Shown here in pieces: positions 11,450 through 21,440 of a DNA stretch of 64,000 bases. Below the pieces are notes generated by a model. That model was not told the DNA's origin, did not search any database, and saw only the letters and a program-made list of their open reading frames with translations. Position numbers and translations under genes: made by a program. The DNA comes from Thunnus maccoyii (Eukaryota; Chordata; Actinopteri; Scombriformes; Scombridae). Numbering within the stretch: the stretch's first letter is position 1; every line of letters starts with the position of its first letter. The stretch lies in NCBI RefSeq assembly GCF_910596095.1, contig NC_056535.1, positions 7,915,501 to 7,979,500 of the forward strand. The letters run 5' to 3'.

Positions 11450-14400
11450 AACCTCCAGCTATGTTTGAAAAAATTAATTTTACTTTCTTGGGAAACTTAG
11501 ACTCTCCAGGTAAAGATGTAGTGTAAGGGAACTTGCATTATTCATTAGGTTGTTTTCTGATTGGCTTGGGATGAAAGTGAGGGCAACACCTCCAGCCACT
11601 CAGAGTAGGTGGTCATTAATAATGCCATTTTTATGTAAATGGATTCCAAAACAGCCTGCTGAAGTAGAGAAAGGAATCTGAACTCCAAGATAAAATGGAT
11701 TTAGAGTAATCTAAACAACTTTTGGTTAATAAAATGTCACAGATATATTTAAAATAGACTCGGTATTTATAAAAAATAGTCAAAAAGACCATAATGCCAG
11801 ATCTTTGAAACACTCTCCTTCAAAAGCCATACAATCTATTCTACTGGCTACATTTCAATGATAATTTACTGTGATATGCATTTATGATCAGCAAATAGCA
11901 TATCCTGACTCCTGAGCCACACAGTTTGTGACAGTTTAAATAAGCTATTACCAAGAGGCTGAATCCTATCCAACAAACCTTATCTGGCCTAATAGCTTTA
12001 AACATGCACCCTGTTGTCACTGATGAACTGTTATGATAATATGATTACTGGAGAAAATTGGGCACTATCACATCATCAGCTTCCTTTAAGATAAAAGATG
12101 CAGAGTGACAAGAAAATTTCATCAAAGTAAGGAGGCACTATAGCTGAGAACTTCCATTACCAAGTGTGACAATTATACAGCCAAATATGTGCTCTCTCGC
12201 CTTCCATTGTGTTCCAGTGTTATCACCCTGCGCACCCCTCGGCAGAAAATAAGTGACACAGATGTCCAAAAATATGGGTTTATCATTAATTTTGCAATGT
12301 ACTAAAGAAATACAATACAAGGCTCAAGGAATAGGACTCACACAAAGCCTGCTATAATTGAGCTCAGCCTTCGGCTGCTGGTCCCGGGCTATTGTGCCAC
12401 TGGAGGCTATTCTTGGTGACTCATTCCTATATTGATGGCCAAACAAAGCACATCTTAGCCATTAAGGTTAGCAAAAAACCGGTGAAATGGTGAATGGCTA
12501 AATGTTAAACACAGAGAATATTTCATGAGGCTGTGCTTCTTGATACTCAGCTCTTATAGTTCGGTATAGATGCTACCAGCTGGGAGTCTTTGGAGAAATG
12601 AGGAAGCAGAGATTTCATATGAGGAATATTGATGGCAGTGTATTTTGAAGAAGGCACTGCATCACATTATATCTGCAGCTGGAACCAAAGAGCATCACAA
12701 TTCAATGACCTAACTACTAATGGAAGGAATACATTTTAGCATGTGGGGAAAGGTTGAACTTTCCTTGACCCTGGTGATGGATGTAATGAGGCAAACACTG
12801 CTAAGCAGAGACTGCGGAGAATTATAGGTTATAGGTTTGAATTTTCCGTAAGTTGATCAATTTATTACTATTTGGTCTTGTGTTTTACTGAGCATTTCAC
12901 CAAGAATGATAAGTTGCCTGTCATCGATAACCTGAGTTTTATTGTGCATTCTGTTTCTAAATACGCATAAGCAGTATCCCTCCTTATACTGCACAGCTTC
13001 CAGGGTAAGACAAACAAATGAGATGAAAAGATGAGTGTGCCTTAAACCAAAGTTGAGATGGTCCAAGTATTGTTGATAACAGAATTCTCCAAACGTTCTC
13101 TGCTTTGGGCAAGGTATCATTAATTCAATATATTTTGTGAAGGCTGTAATGTATTATGCTAAAACTTTTCTCAATATTTATTTGCTCAGAGAAGACTGTT
13201 TTTTCTTAGCCACTGAGCAAGTGCGCTCCAGTGGCTGACATTAAAGGAATAGGTTTACATTTTTAAAGTCTGTCTTAAAACAACAGTCAGGTGACCATAT
13301 GAACACTGAAATAAATTTTCCTCGGTGTAATCATGTAAAACCAGGACAATGACATGTGTTCACATTTCTCCAGCATGACATTCACCTCCGACCATAGTTC
13401 AGTGTTCTAACATTGCAGTCAACCCCGCTTCATTAGGTTCACCTTGGCTGTACTAACTAGAAGCTACTTTTAACCTCAGAAAACCCTGAATTATTGAAAC
13501 CCTGGTTTCAACGAGGTGCTGGAAACCTACCACAGGGATTTTCGGTCTGTTCAGACATTATAATAACATAGCTGCTGCAGATTCTTTTTTAATAGCATGT
13601 TGACTGCTACAAACATCCTGTTCTATTTCCTCCCAAAGGGGCCCTGAAAGATCGAGATTCTGTATCTGTATATAGTATAGACGTATAAATCACAACCTTT
13701 CCCTTTTCAATATTCCTCAAGGTAATTTCTTTTTCGAAGGACAGCTGTAATGGCTTTCTGAATATTACATGAAGCTTCTGATGGAGAGGAGGAGACTTCT
13801 AATCAAGATCAGATCCAATAAATGTTTTGTTTGGGGCAATGGATGATTCAAATAATATGCAATTTCACTAAACCCAGCCATCATGAGGGCACTAAGGCAC
13901 TTTACCTTTAGTACTTTCTTTACCTTTTCATAGACTTATGAATAGAAAACGTAGATACTAGTTTTCCACCCTCTGGTACTAGCAACCATTTTTAGATTTG
14001 ACTCTACAAACTATGTATCAGTGCCCAGTGTTAATTTCCCAGGGTAATATTTTCAGTACGTTGTTGATGTCATATTTTATTATTTTTACTTGTATGTACA
14101 CTTATTATCAGTTGTATCTTTTGTTATTTTAGCAGAGTGAAGGACAGTGAGATGTTAAATCCATATTGATAGAGCTACTTCTTATGCAGTTTTGACCAAG
14201 TAGGTTAATAAAACAGCTGCTGTTGGCGCATTTATACCCCAGGAACACAACATCATAATGTAAATCCTCCATTACTAGAACTATGTCAATGCAAATTTTA
14301 ATAAATGGGTTATTTATGGCCAAATGTTCTTGACTGGCCAAGGTTATTTCACTTTGATGGAGACCAGATTGAAGGCAAAAAGCCCCAGTCAGAAGTGCAG

Positions 14401-14620
14401 ATGGTTGCAATACAGGCCTGCAAAGCATGACTACGGAAGTAGTCAGATGCCTGTAGGCCATATACTTCAGTCATCGACTGCAAATCATTTGCAACCAAAT
14501 ATTAAATAATATTACTTTTATGAGGGTTATGTTAATTTGTCCAATTAGTTCTGGTCTTTACGCAAACAAAACAAGACAAAAAACAAGAGTCTACAGCCAT
14601 TCTAGCAGCTCTGTTAGCCT
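11450..14620. other. Gene-free stretch
   Basis: Short unrelated open frames only. I recognise no exon, RNA gene or clear mobile element. It is AT-rich with scattered simple-sequence runs. Confidence 0.5.
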
Positions 14621-14624
14621 GTTC

Positions 14625-14935
14625 AGCCGTGCTTTTAAATGCTTAAGTCAGCATGCTAACATGCTAATGTTTAGCAGATAATGTCGATCATATTAGTTTG
14701 CATGTTAGCAAGCTAACATTTGCTAACTAGCACTAAGCACTAGCTAAGGCTGATAGGGATATCATTAGTTTTGCTGGTGTGAAATTTTGACCTTAATGGT
14801 TATGGAGGATATTTTATTTTAAAATATCCTCCATAGATGGTGGCGGGAGATGAAAAGTGAAGTTATCACCACAGTCATTAGGCTTCATTCTCTAGGCACT
14901 ATAAGTATCTGTAACACATTTATTTATTAATTTCA
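14625..14935 (-). repeat. Teleost interspersed repeat, same family as 35195-35400
   Basis: The left part is rich in 'catgctaacatgctaatg' words. The right part, read on the minus strand, gives 'aatgaagcctaatgactgtg' and 'cgccaccatc'. This aligns with the plus-strand copy at 35195-35400 ('tgtcctaatgacctaataat', 'agcgccaccatgagg'). The family is very common in percomorph fish. A perfect 16 bp hairpin lies inside (14801-14835). Confidence 0.55.
14801..14835. repeat. Perfect 16 bp inverted repeat with a 3 base loop
   Basis: The left arm 14801-14816 ('tatggaggatatttta') is exactly complementary to 14820-14835, leaving a TTT loop. It is AT-rich and sits inside a dispersed repeat, so it is probably an element-internal palindrome rather than an RNA gene. 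Confidence 0.85.
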
Positions 14936-16429
14936 AATCATTGTCTCCTATCTTTAGTTTATGATAGTATGTTGTCAGACTGCCTTGCATGGTATATACA
15001 CTATAAAATTATTTTTACAAATATTTTAATTATTGGTGCAACCAAAATGACCAGAGTGATGCCAGCCAGCATACATTTATCAATCATTTCTATATTCCAG
15101 GAGGACCGCTGACCACTTTAACACACAGTTCACACCTCAGTGATTTAATACACTCTGTACCCTGATACAGAGGTGTGAATGGACCTGAAGACTCTCTTCT
15201 TTGCTCTCCTGTTTACAATTTACCACTGTCTAGGGACAACTAAGAAGCCTGCCACAGCTCGATAAAGATTCATGGCGGCAGGAAATCATTAATCCCCTCC
15301 TCCATTTTTGATCAGGACCTTGCTAGAAGTCCCACACCAAGTGCTTAAGTGTTGAAAAGTAGGGGGCGATCCATTCTTATTTTCAATTATTTTGATTTGT
15401 AATGAGACAGAAGTGATAAGCTGAAAACTGCTGAAGGAGCTTGATACATGTTTCCCCAACGTATGATGAATACTTCCAAACACTTGTAAAATATATTGGT
15501 GACCACAAGGAGGAGATCATTTACTTGGAATTTGGTACAGACTGAATTTGTTTATGTCTAAATTTTTCTATTACACCTTTGTGTTTGTTTGTTTTGTTTG
15601 TTTATTTGTTTATTTTGTTTTGTTTTTTGGAGATGAGAAGAGCTTTCACACTTTTCACACTAGTTTCTCCTTTCACCCTCTTCAAATCTATGCAAAATCC
15701 CTCCAAATAAAAAACATCAGCAGTATGTCTTGACCTCGTACTCTACCTGGGTGAAATAAGTCAGGCATGATGCTGTAAAATCAATAGCTTTTAACATCAC
15801 TATATTTCAAGCTCAGGTAGTGGACCAATCAGCTTGACAGTGCGCATCTCCTCTCTGCTGTCAACATAGGCTGGGGAGAAGAAAGTTTGATTTTTCTTCT
15901 CTCTTTAAAAAAAGGGGAAAAGGGTGTGTAAATTATTAATGTTTTGTATTAAAGATGCAGGCCAGATCTCTCAAGGGAGTCAAGTTTTTCCTCTCAATAC
16001 AGAACTGACATCAACCTAACAACAGTTTGCATTCTTCTCATCTGCTGCATCTTGCAGGGATGCATTCAGCACAGCCAGGCATGACTGCTCAGAGGCTGAG
16101 GATGCTGATGGATGGTTCATATCTACAGTGACAGGCTAGAGGCAACATACAGTAACTACTGCAAGTGTCTTAAACAGTGCTGTTGTTGTACAGGCTCATA
16201 ACAAACAGGTCAACTCTAAAGGTCGAGAAGAGTTGTTAATGGCTAAGAGGTTTCAGATAAAGATAAAAGTTACTTACATATTCCAGTCCAGGTCAATGCT
16301 TACATGCAATTCCTGAGTTCTTCTTCTTCTTCTGTCTAATCAAACCATGTTATGTTAATATAAAGGTATTTAATATGAACACGTTTTTTGTAAATATTGA
16401 TGAGTATGTTTCAAATACCCTTTACATTA
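14936..16429. other. Gene-free stretch
   Basis: No exon chain or RNA gene seen. TTTG-rich low-complexity sequence near 15580-15630 produces an apparent hydrophobic frame that I reject as coding. Confidence 0.5.
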
Positions 16430-16732
16430 CATATGGTGTTCCACAGGGTTAGGACCACACCAGTTTGAATTGTTTGACAGACTGACTTAAAAATATTACC
16501 GTTTGAATGTGACAACAACTGTTTAAAATTAGAAGAAGGCCAAACCAAAATTATAGTTTTTGGTGCCAATTCTAAAAGAACAGAAAAATTCTAAGTGGAC
16601 TTAAAAAACTCTGGCAAAACAAAAAATCTGTGAATAGACTCCATCTTATACAAAATGTAGTTGCCAGAACAAAACAAATAAAAGAGAGCATATAACCAAT
16701 TGTAGCATCTTTGCATTGTTTTCTTCCCTCTT
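16430..16732 (+). pseudogene. L2-type LINE reverse-transcriptase remnant, 5' piece
   Basis: Translation in broken plus-strand frames gives G-V-P-Q-G near 16435, then K-L-E-E-G-Q-T-K-I-I-V-F-G-A around 16530, and L-I-Q-N-V-V-A-R-T-K ending with V-A-S-L-H near 16720. These match, in order, the fingers/palm and C-terminal motifs of L2-clade LINE reverse transcriptases. In-frame stops and deletions make it dead; the catalytic YADD segment is missing. The remnant is interrupted at 16732 by the 809 bp insertion that follows and resumes at 17547. Confidence 0.7.
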
Positions 16733-17541
16733 TGTCACATCTTGCCTGGACTTTGGGTGTTTTTTTTGGTCTTATGTTGTGTTCTGTGGGGTCTCCTGGT
16801 TTTGCACGTCTGTTTAGTCCCTCAGTTCATAGGGTTTTCTTGTATGATTTGGGTGGTGGGTTTTAGAGGATTGAATCATTAGTTTGTTGGGTTTGTGTTT
16901 GTGGTTGGTTTTGGATGGGTTAGTATAGATGGCATTGAGTTTGTTTTCTGGGTTTTTGTTCTGTTTCCCTTGTGTGTTCATGTGCTCCTCCCCACCTGCC
17001 CTGCATTTGGACTCGTTAGCCCTGCCCTGCTGTCTTCCCCACACCTGCCCTGTGTTAGCCTCGTCAGCCCTGCCCCGCTCCCTGTGTGTCCTCAGCCAAT
17101 CAGCTCCCTGTATGTTCATTCCCCTCTCGAGTTCTCCACCCATCTCCCCACCTGCACCTCATCTCCTTGTTAGTTAAGTTTCTTTAAGTTTGGGTTTTCT
17201 GTTCAGTCTTGGTTGGATCGTTCTGTCAGACTCTCGGGGAAGCAGGAGTGGACCCAAACGCAGAGGCCGGAATGCAGATATGATGAAAAACTCTTTTAAT
17301 TGTGGATGGTCACGGACAGGTAAACATGGCTGAACAGAACTAGCAGAAGGAACAACACAAAACGATCCAACCACAAACACAAACCCAACAAACTAATGAT
17401 TCAATCCTCTAAAACCCACCACCCAAATCATACAAGAAAACCCTATGAACTGAGGGACTAAACAGACATGCAAAACCAGGAGACCCCACAGAACACAACA
17501 TAAGACCAAAAAAACACCCAAAGTCCAGGCAAGATGTGACA
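16733..17541. mobile_element. 809 bp composite element: two LTR-like units head to head
   Basis: The left arm 16733-16908 and right arm 17367-17541 are inverted copies of about 175 bp with nearly perfect identity; I count one length difference in a T run and one substitution. The outer ends read TGTCACA...TGTGACA, and the element is flanked by the 5 bp direct repeat CTCTT (16728-16732 and 17542-17546). On the minus strand, 17541 to about 17224 reads like one complete LTR, beginning TGTCACATC and ending with a 'tgcgtttgggtcc' block and GAGTCTGACA. The plus-strand unit (16733 to about 17223) carries an extra 300 bp (16909-17210) between two GGTTGG words and stops at GTTGGATCGTTC. TG...CA ends with a 5 bp target duplication fit LTR integration. 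No protein-coding part remains. Confidence 0.75.
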
Positions 17542-17546
17542 CTCTT

Positions 17547-18025
17547 AGAATAGATTTTAAAATCCTATTACTAGTTTACAAGGGTCTAAATGTTTTGGCA
17601 CCTTCATAGTTGACTGTCTCTCCCTATACGCCTAGCCACTGCTTTAGGGCATCAAACATTATCAGTCATGACAAAGAAGTATGGAGAGGAAGCCTTTTCT
17701 AATTAAGGACCAAAACAGTAAAATAACCTGCCCATAAATATCTGATATGACTCTGTAAAGTCCTTAAAGAAAAATCTTTAGACTCACCTTTTAAATCTTG
17801 CTTGTAAGTAGTCTGTATCCTTGCTTTTATTTGATCTTAATTAAAAGCTTTCATTTTTATTTCATTTTATTGTATTGTATTGTATTGTTTTGTATGTCAC
17901 CTAATTTGTGTTTATGTGTAATATGTGTTTGTACAATTTGATGTAGAATTTGATTGTGCTGCATTGTATAATATGTATGAAAAGTGCTGTGAAGATCATG
18001 TTTATTTTTATTGTATTATTAATAG
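17547..18025 (+). pseudogene. L2-type LINE remnant, 3' piece
   Basis: It resumes the LINE broken at 16732. R-I-D-F-K-I-L-L-L-V-Y-K-G-L-N is readable at about 17550-17600, followed by the decayed tail of the reverse-transcriptase ORF. It ends in the 3' UTR typical of fish L2 elements ('atgaaaagtgctgtgaa' near 17977). The two pieces restore the expected L2 order once the 809 bp insert is ignored, showing that the insert is younger than the LINE. Confidence 0.65.
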
Positions 18026-18614
18026 GTATGCAACAATCAAATGCATAAATAGTGCTCTTAACTATAAATCAGGGCTCCAACAGAAAGGAGCAGCCATGTC
18101 TATTCACTGAGACATTATACATTAACCTCATTTAGCCAGTGTAATTTATTGTGTGTAGTGTATGTCACAGGAAATCTTCTCAGCATGCAGAAAGTAATAA
18201 ACTAAAATATAGCAATAAGTGCTCAGAGCAGGGGAAGTTGGATGCACCATTATGGTTGAAGCTGCTACAAAAATATTTTCCTCTCCATGTCTACCTCCAA
18301 TGGCCACTTCACTAACAAAGATCACACCATTTGTACAGTATAAAAATAGTATTTTGGGTTTGGCGAGAGGATTCGGGAAGGGTTGGATGGGGGTCACGTA
18401 TGGTGGGATGATTGGGGGAGGTGGAATGGGAGAGGATCGTGTAGCTGAAATAGGGAAAGGACAAAAATTCAGGAGTTCCTACTGCTGCAGGGTGTGTGAT
18501 GTCGCTTGCCACAGTGGGCTCACGTCACATCTGGCTGGAACTCACTGCCCTACAGAGAAAGGACAGAGAAGACCTGTACAGTGGATGTGTTTCCACATGC
18601 ATCATGGTCAAGGA
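18026..18614. other. Gene-free stretch before the DIRS remnant
   Basis: Overlapping short frames on both strands with no recognised domain. The last part (from about 18490) may already belong to the upstream polymerase part of the DIRS-type remnant, but I cannot align it with confidence. Confidence 0.4.
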
Positions 18615-19690
18615 GGCTGCTTTACGACTTTCCTCCTCTTGTTACCCCTCTGCTGAAGAGAGTCAGACAAGCCATTGGGCGCCATGGTACACAGAGATGT
18701 CTCAGATGATGGCTGCCCAGTCTTGGTCCATCCCCCAAGTCTGGGTGACCCTGTCCCAGGAGGTGGGCTCAATAGGCGTGCTGCCCACGTTGGGCCAACC
18801 TCTCCAGGCAAGGACAGGCTGATGTGAGCTGGACTGTCTGCACAGGTGGTGCAGACCATCCAGGTGACGAGAGCAGGATCCACAATTGCTTTCTACAAAG
18901 CAAAGTGGTTGAGATTACAATGCTGGAGGAAACGAGATTAGAACCCCCTGACATGCAGTGGCAGAGGTTCTCTCCTTTCTACAGTATCTGGTGGAAAAAG
19001 GGCTGTCTCTTGCCACTGTTAAAGTTTATGCAGAAGCTATTTCGTCCTGTCATGAGGGTTTTGGTGACCTGTCTTTGCCCAGCCCCCAGTGGGAACTAGT
19101 GTTGGTGCTCGAGGCCCTAGTGAGTGACTTAAGCTAAGAGAGTGAGTGACCTATGCACCCTGTTGGTTCACCCCAGCTGTTTTCTGCTTCATGGTGACCA
19201 CAGCAGTGCTTCTCTCAGACCAAACCCCTCCTTTGTTCCCAAGAACATAAGGAGTTCATTTAGGTAGAGAACTATTCAGCTAGAGGCATTTTGTCCTCCA
19301 CCCCATGGGGATGACAGGGAGGCAAAATTGCATCTATTGTGCCCAGTACGTGCATTGGCATGTTATGTTGAACGTACGCTGCTGTTCGTGTGCTATGGAG
19401 AGGGAGTGACTGGTAAAGCTCTATCCAAGAAGCATCTAGCTAGTTGGCTTTGTGAGTGCATCTCCTACAGGGAGGTGGGTAGGGACCACCCCACTGTGGT
19501 CCAAGTGCATTCTCTGTGTGGTGTAGCTGCATCGACAGCCTTATTGAATGGGGCCAGTGTGAAGGACATATGCACAGCAGCATCTTGGTCTATGCCTTGT
19601 CCATTCATAAGGTTCTATCTTTTGGACATGACAGGCTCTTTTTCAAGGTCTGTGCTCGCAGGGGTGACTCAGGACTTGTGAAAAGGGTGG
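18615..19690 (+). pseudogene. DIRS-type retrotransposon remnant with tyrosine recombinase
   Basis: Three blocks occur in DIRS order. First, L-Y-D-F-P-P-L-V...L-K-R-V-R-Q at 18618-18680 resembles the end of the DIRS RT/RNase H region. Second, T-I-Q-V-T-R-A-G-S-T near 18860 and V-L-S-F-L-Q-Y-L-V-E-K-G-L-S at 18964-19010 match the N-terminal core-binding part of the recombinase. Third, an uninterrupted frame at 19328-19681 holds L-L-C-P-V-R-A-L, V-H-S-L-C-G-V-A-A and I-R-F-Y-L-L-D. DIRS elements insert through a tyrosine recombinase rather than a DDE integrase. The catalytic H is kept (19508-19510) and the Tyr nucleophile is kept (19616-19618). The H-x-x-R arginine is Cys (TGT, 19517-19519), so the enzyme should be inactive. 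Frameshifts and stops separate the blocks. No split or inverted terminal repeats were found. Confidence 0.7.
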
Positions 19691-19724
19691 TGTGAGTGTC
19701 AGCTGTGATACACTGGGATATGCT

Positions 19725-19960
19725 TCCACGGAGCCCGCCATGTTGCACTGTCATGTTTCCACAGTAGCCCAGAATGGACAAATCACTGGCTCTAGAGAGG
19801 GCCTTTCACGTTTTTCGCGAATTTCACGGCCACCGTAGGTTCTCCTACAGGCTTGGAAGGGAAGGAAAGGGGGAGGGGAGGGCTATTGTTGGTTGGTTGC
19901 GATCTGGAACCTCACTGCTAGGTGCCACTTAATCTTGTACACTGGTCCTTTAAGTCTGAG
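19725..19960 (+). repeat. Fragment of a common teleost non-autonomous element
   Basis: The segment runs from 'cccgccatgttgcactgtca' through 'cacggccaccgtaggttctc', a G-rich run and 'ctcactgctaggtgccact', to an end at 'ggtcctttaag'. I recognise this combination as a frequent fish repeat. It follows directly on the DIRS remnant and has no coding frame. Confidence 0.55.
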
Positions 19961-20254
19961 GTGTAAAGTATATATTATTAAAACGTCTAAAAACGTATTA
20001 AACGTCTACAGGTCTGTTTTAGATATTGTGGCAGATTGAGAAGCACACCCCTTATCCAAAACCAGCAACAGTATGGCATAATGAGGCCTTGTTTGGCATG
20101 GTCGAGTGATTTTTAGACATGGTGAAGCAAGGCATTGAAACACCTTGCCACAATACTTTTGCTTCAAAAGGTCAATTCAGTGTCCAGTAGTCTGCCTCAA
20201 GTGTAACATAATTAGTATGAATAGTGGCATTGATAGTGACTGCGAAAAAAGGGG

Positions 20255-20720
20255 CTGGAGAAGAAAATGGAGTTGGAGGAGCAATATTAGCTGTGGCTGG
20301 AGGAACAAAAGACAAAGGATGCTAAGATGGAGGGATGCCTCTGTGGAGGGCAGCCTGCAGACACAGGGATGGAAGAAATTAAGAAAATGCACAAATCGAA
20401 TCAGATGGACAGGGATCAGGCATGGGGGAGAGATGGGGAGGGAGGGGAACAGAGATAGGAGAAGGAAATTGAGAAGGTTCGGAGGACAGAGCACCATGGC
20501 CCATTGCAGCTGAGACAGTGTGAACAGCAGTGTTGGTATTGTTTGCTGCGAGATAGGAGGAAGACGGACAGAAGCGGGCAGAACCAAGGGAACTACATTA
20601 GCCATGGCTGAAGGAAGAGAAGAAGAAAGGATGCCAGGATGTAGGGATGTAGGGATGTGTGTGAGGTAGAATGTGCAGCCTGCAGACACAGGGATGAAAT
20701 AAATCAGGAAAAAACACAAG
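20255..20720 (+). repeat. Diverged tandem duplication, unit ~330 bp
   Basis: The segment at 20284-20392 ('ttagctgtggctggagg', 'aaaggatgctaagatgg', 'gcagcctgcagacacaggga') recurs at 20595-20719 ('ttagccatggctgaagg', 'aaaggatgccaggatg', 'gcagcctgcagacacaggga'). The purine-rich strand creates a long complementary open frame (20177-20719, minus), which I treat as compositional rather than coding. Confidence 0.6.
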
Positions 20721-21166
20721 ACAATTCAGACACAGAGGGAGCAGGCACATGGGGAAATAAGACAGCCCTCAGCCAGGGCAGAAGTAGTCTGGGGCTCCGC
20801 TGTAGTGGGTGGTGTGATGACGCCATTGGCATGCCACACAGGTAGCACTGGGTAGGGAACCTGGAAGTGAGCAGATGGCTGGAGTGGTGGTGGAAAAGGA
20901 GGCGGTGTAGAGTTGAGAAAGCCTGGCTTTCCTTCCAGTGGAATGTAATGTAATTTATTCCTTGAGGGCACGCTGCAGACAGGTGACTGTCCAGTTGGAG
21001 ATTCTAATTGCATGGGGAGGAGCTTAGACCGAGAGCTGCGAGTTGGCCGCTGTGGTTGATTGATTGATCATTGTCCGAGGGGTCGAGAACCAGCTTGTAG
21101 TCCATGAGGAAGGTAAGCGAACAAACGAAATGAAGCTAGTAGCAGTGTGTCTACGATCAAACGAAC

Positions 21167-21167
<1 letters not shown>

Positions 21168-21197
<30 letters not shown>

Positions 21198-21199
21198 TT
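21168..21199 (+). repeat. (AATC)n microsatellite
   Basis: About seven to eight tandem AATC units directly precede, and probably belong to, the fish repeat that follows. Confidence 0.9.
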
Positions 21200-21440
21200 T
21201 TATTTATATAGCGCCAAATCACAACAAAAGTCATCTCAGGGCACTTTTCACATAGAGCAGGTCAAGACCATACTCTTTAATTTACAGAGACCCAACAATT
21301 CCCCCATGAGCAAGCACTTGGCGACAGCGGTAAGGAAAAACTCCCCTTTAACGGGTAGAAACCTCAAGCAGAACCCGGCTCTTGGTGGGCGGCCATCTGC
21401 TTTTACCGGTTGGGTTGAGGGGGAGAAAGACTCATGAGAA
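21195..21440 (+). repeat. High-copy teleost repeat ('tttatttatatagcgccaaa' family)
   Basis: The segment starts 'tttatttatatagcgccaaa', continues through 'cagagacccaacaattcccc', 'gcacttggcgacagcggtaa', 'ctcttggtgggcggccatct' and ends near 'ggttgggttgaggggg'. I recognise this as one of the most abundant interspersed sequences in percomorph genomes. It has no credible ORF and appears little decayed, suggesting a recent insertion. Confidence 0.7.

Noticed and set aside
15548..15733. Phe/Val-rich frame resembling a membrane protein
   Set aside because: Translation of a TTTG-repeat tract.
16814..17177. Overlapping frames of 82-109 codons on both strands
   Set aside because: They fall inside the LTR-like composite element, have low-complexity Ser/Pro composition and no retroelement domain.
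20177..20719. 180-codon minus-strand open frame rich in Leu, Pro and Ser
   Set aside because: It is the complement of a purine-rich tandem duplication; the composition explains both the length and the residues, and no domain is visible.
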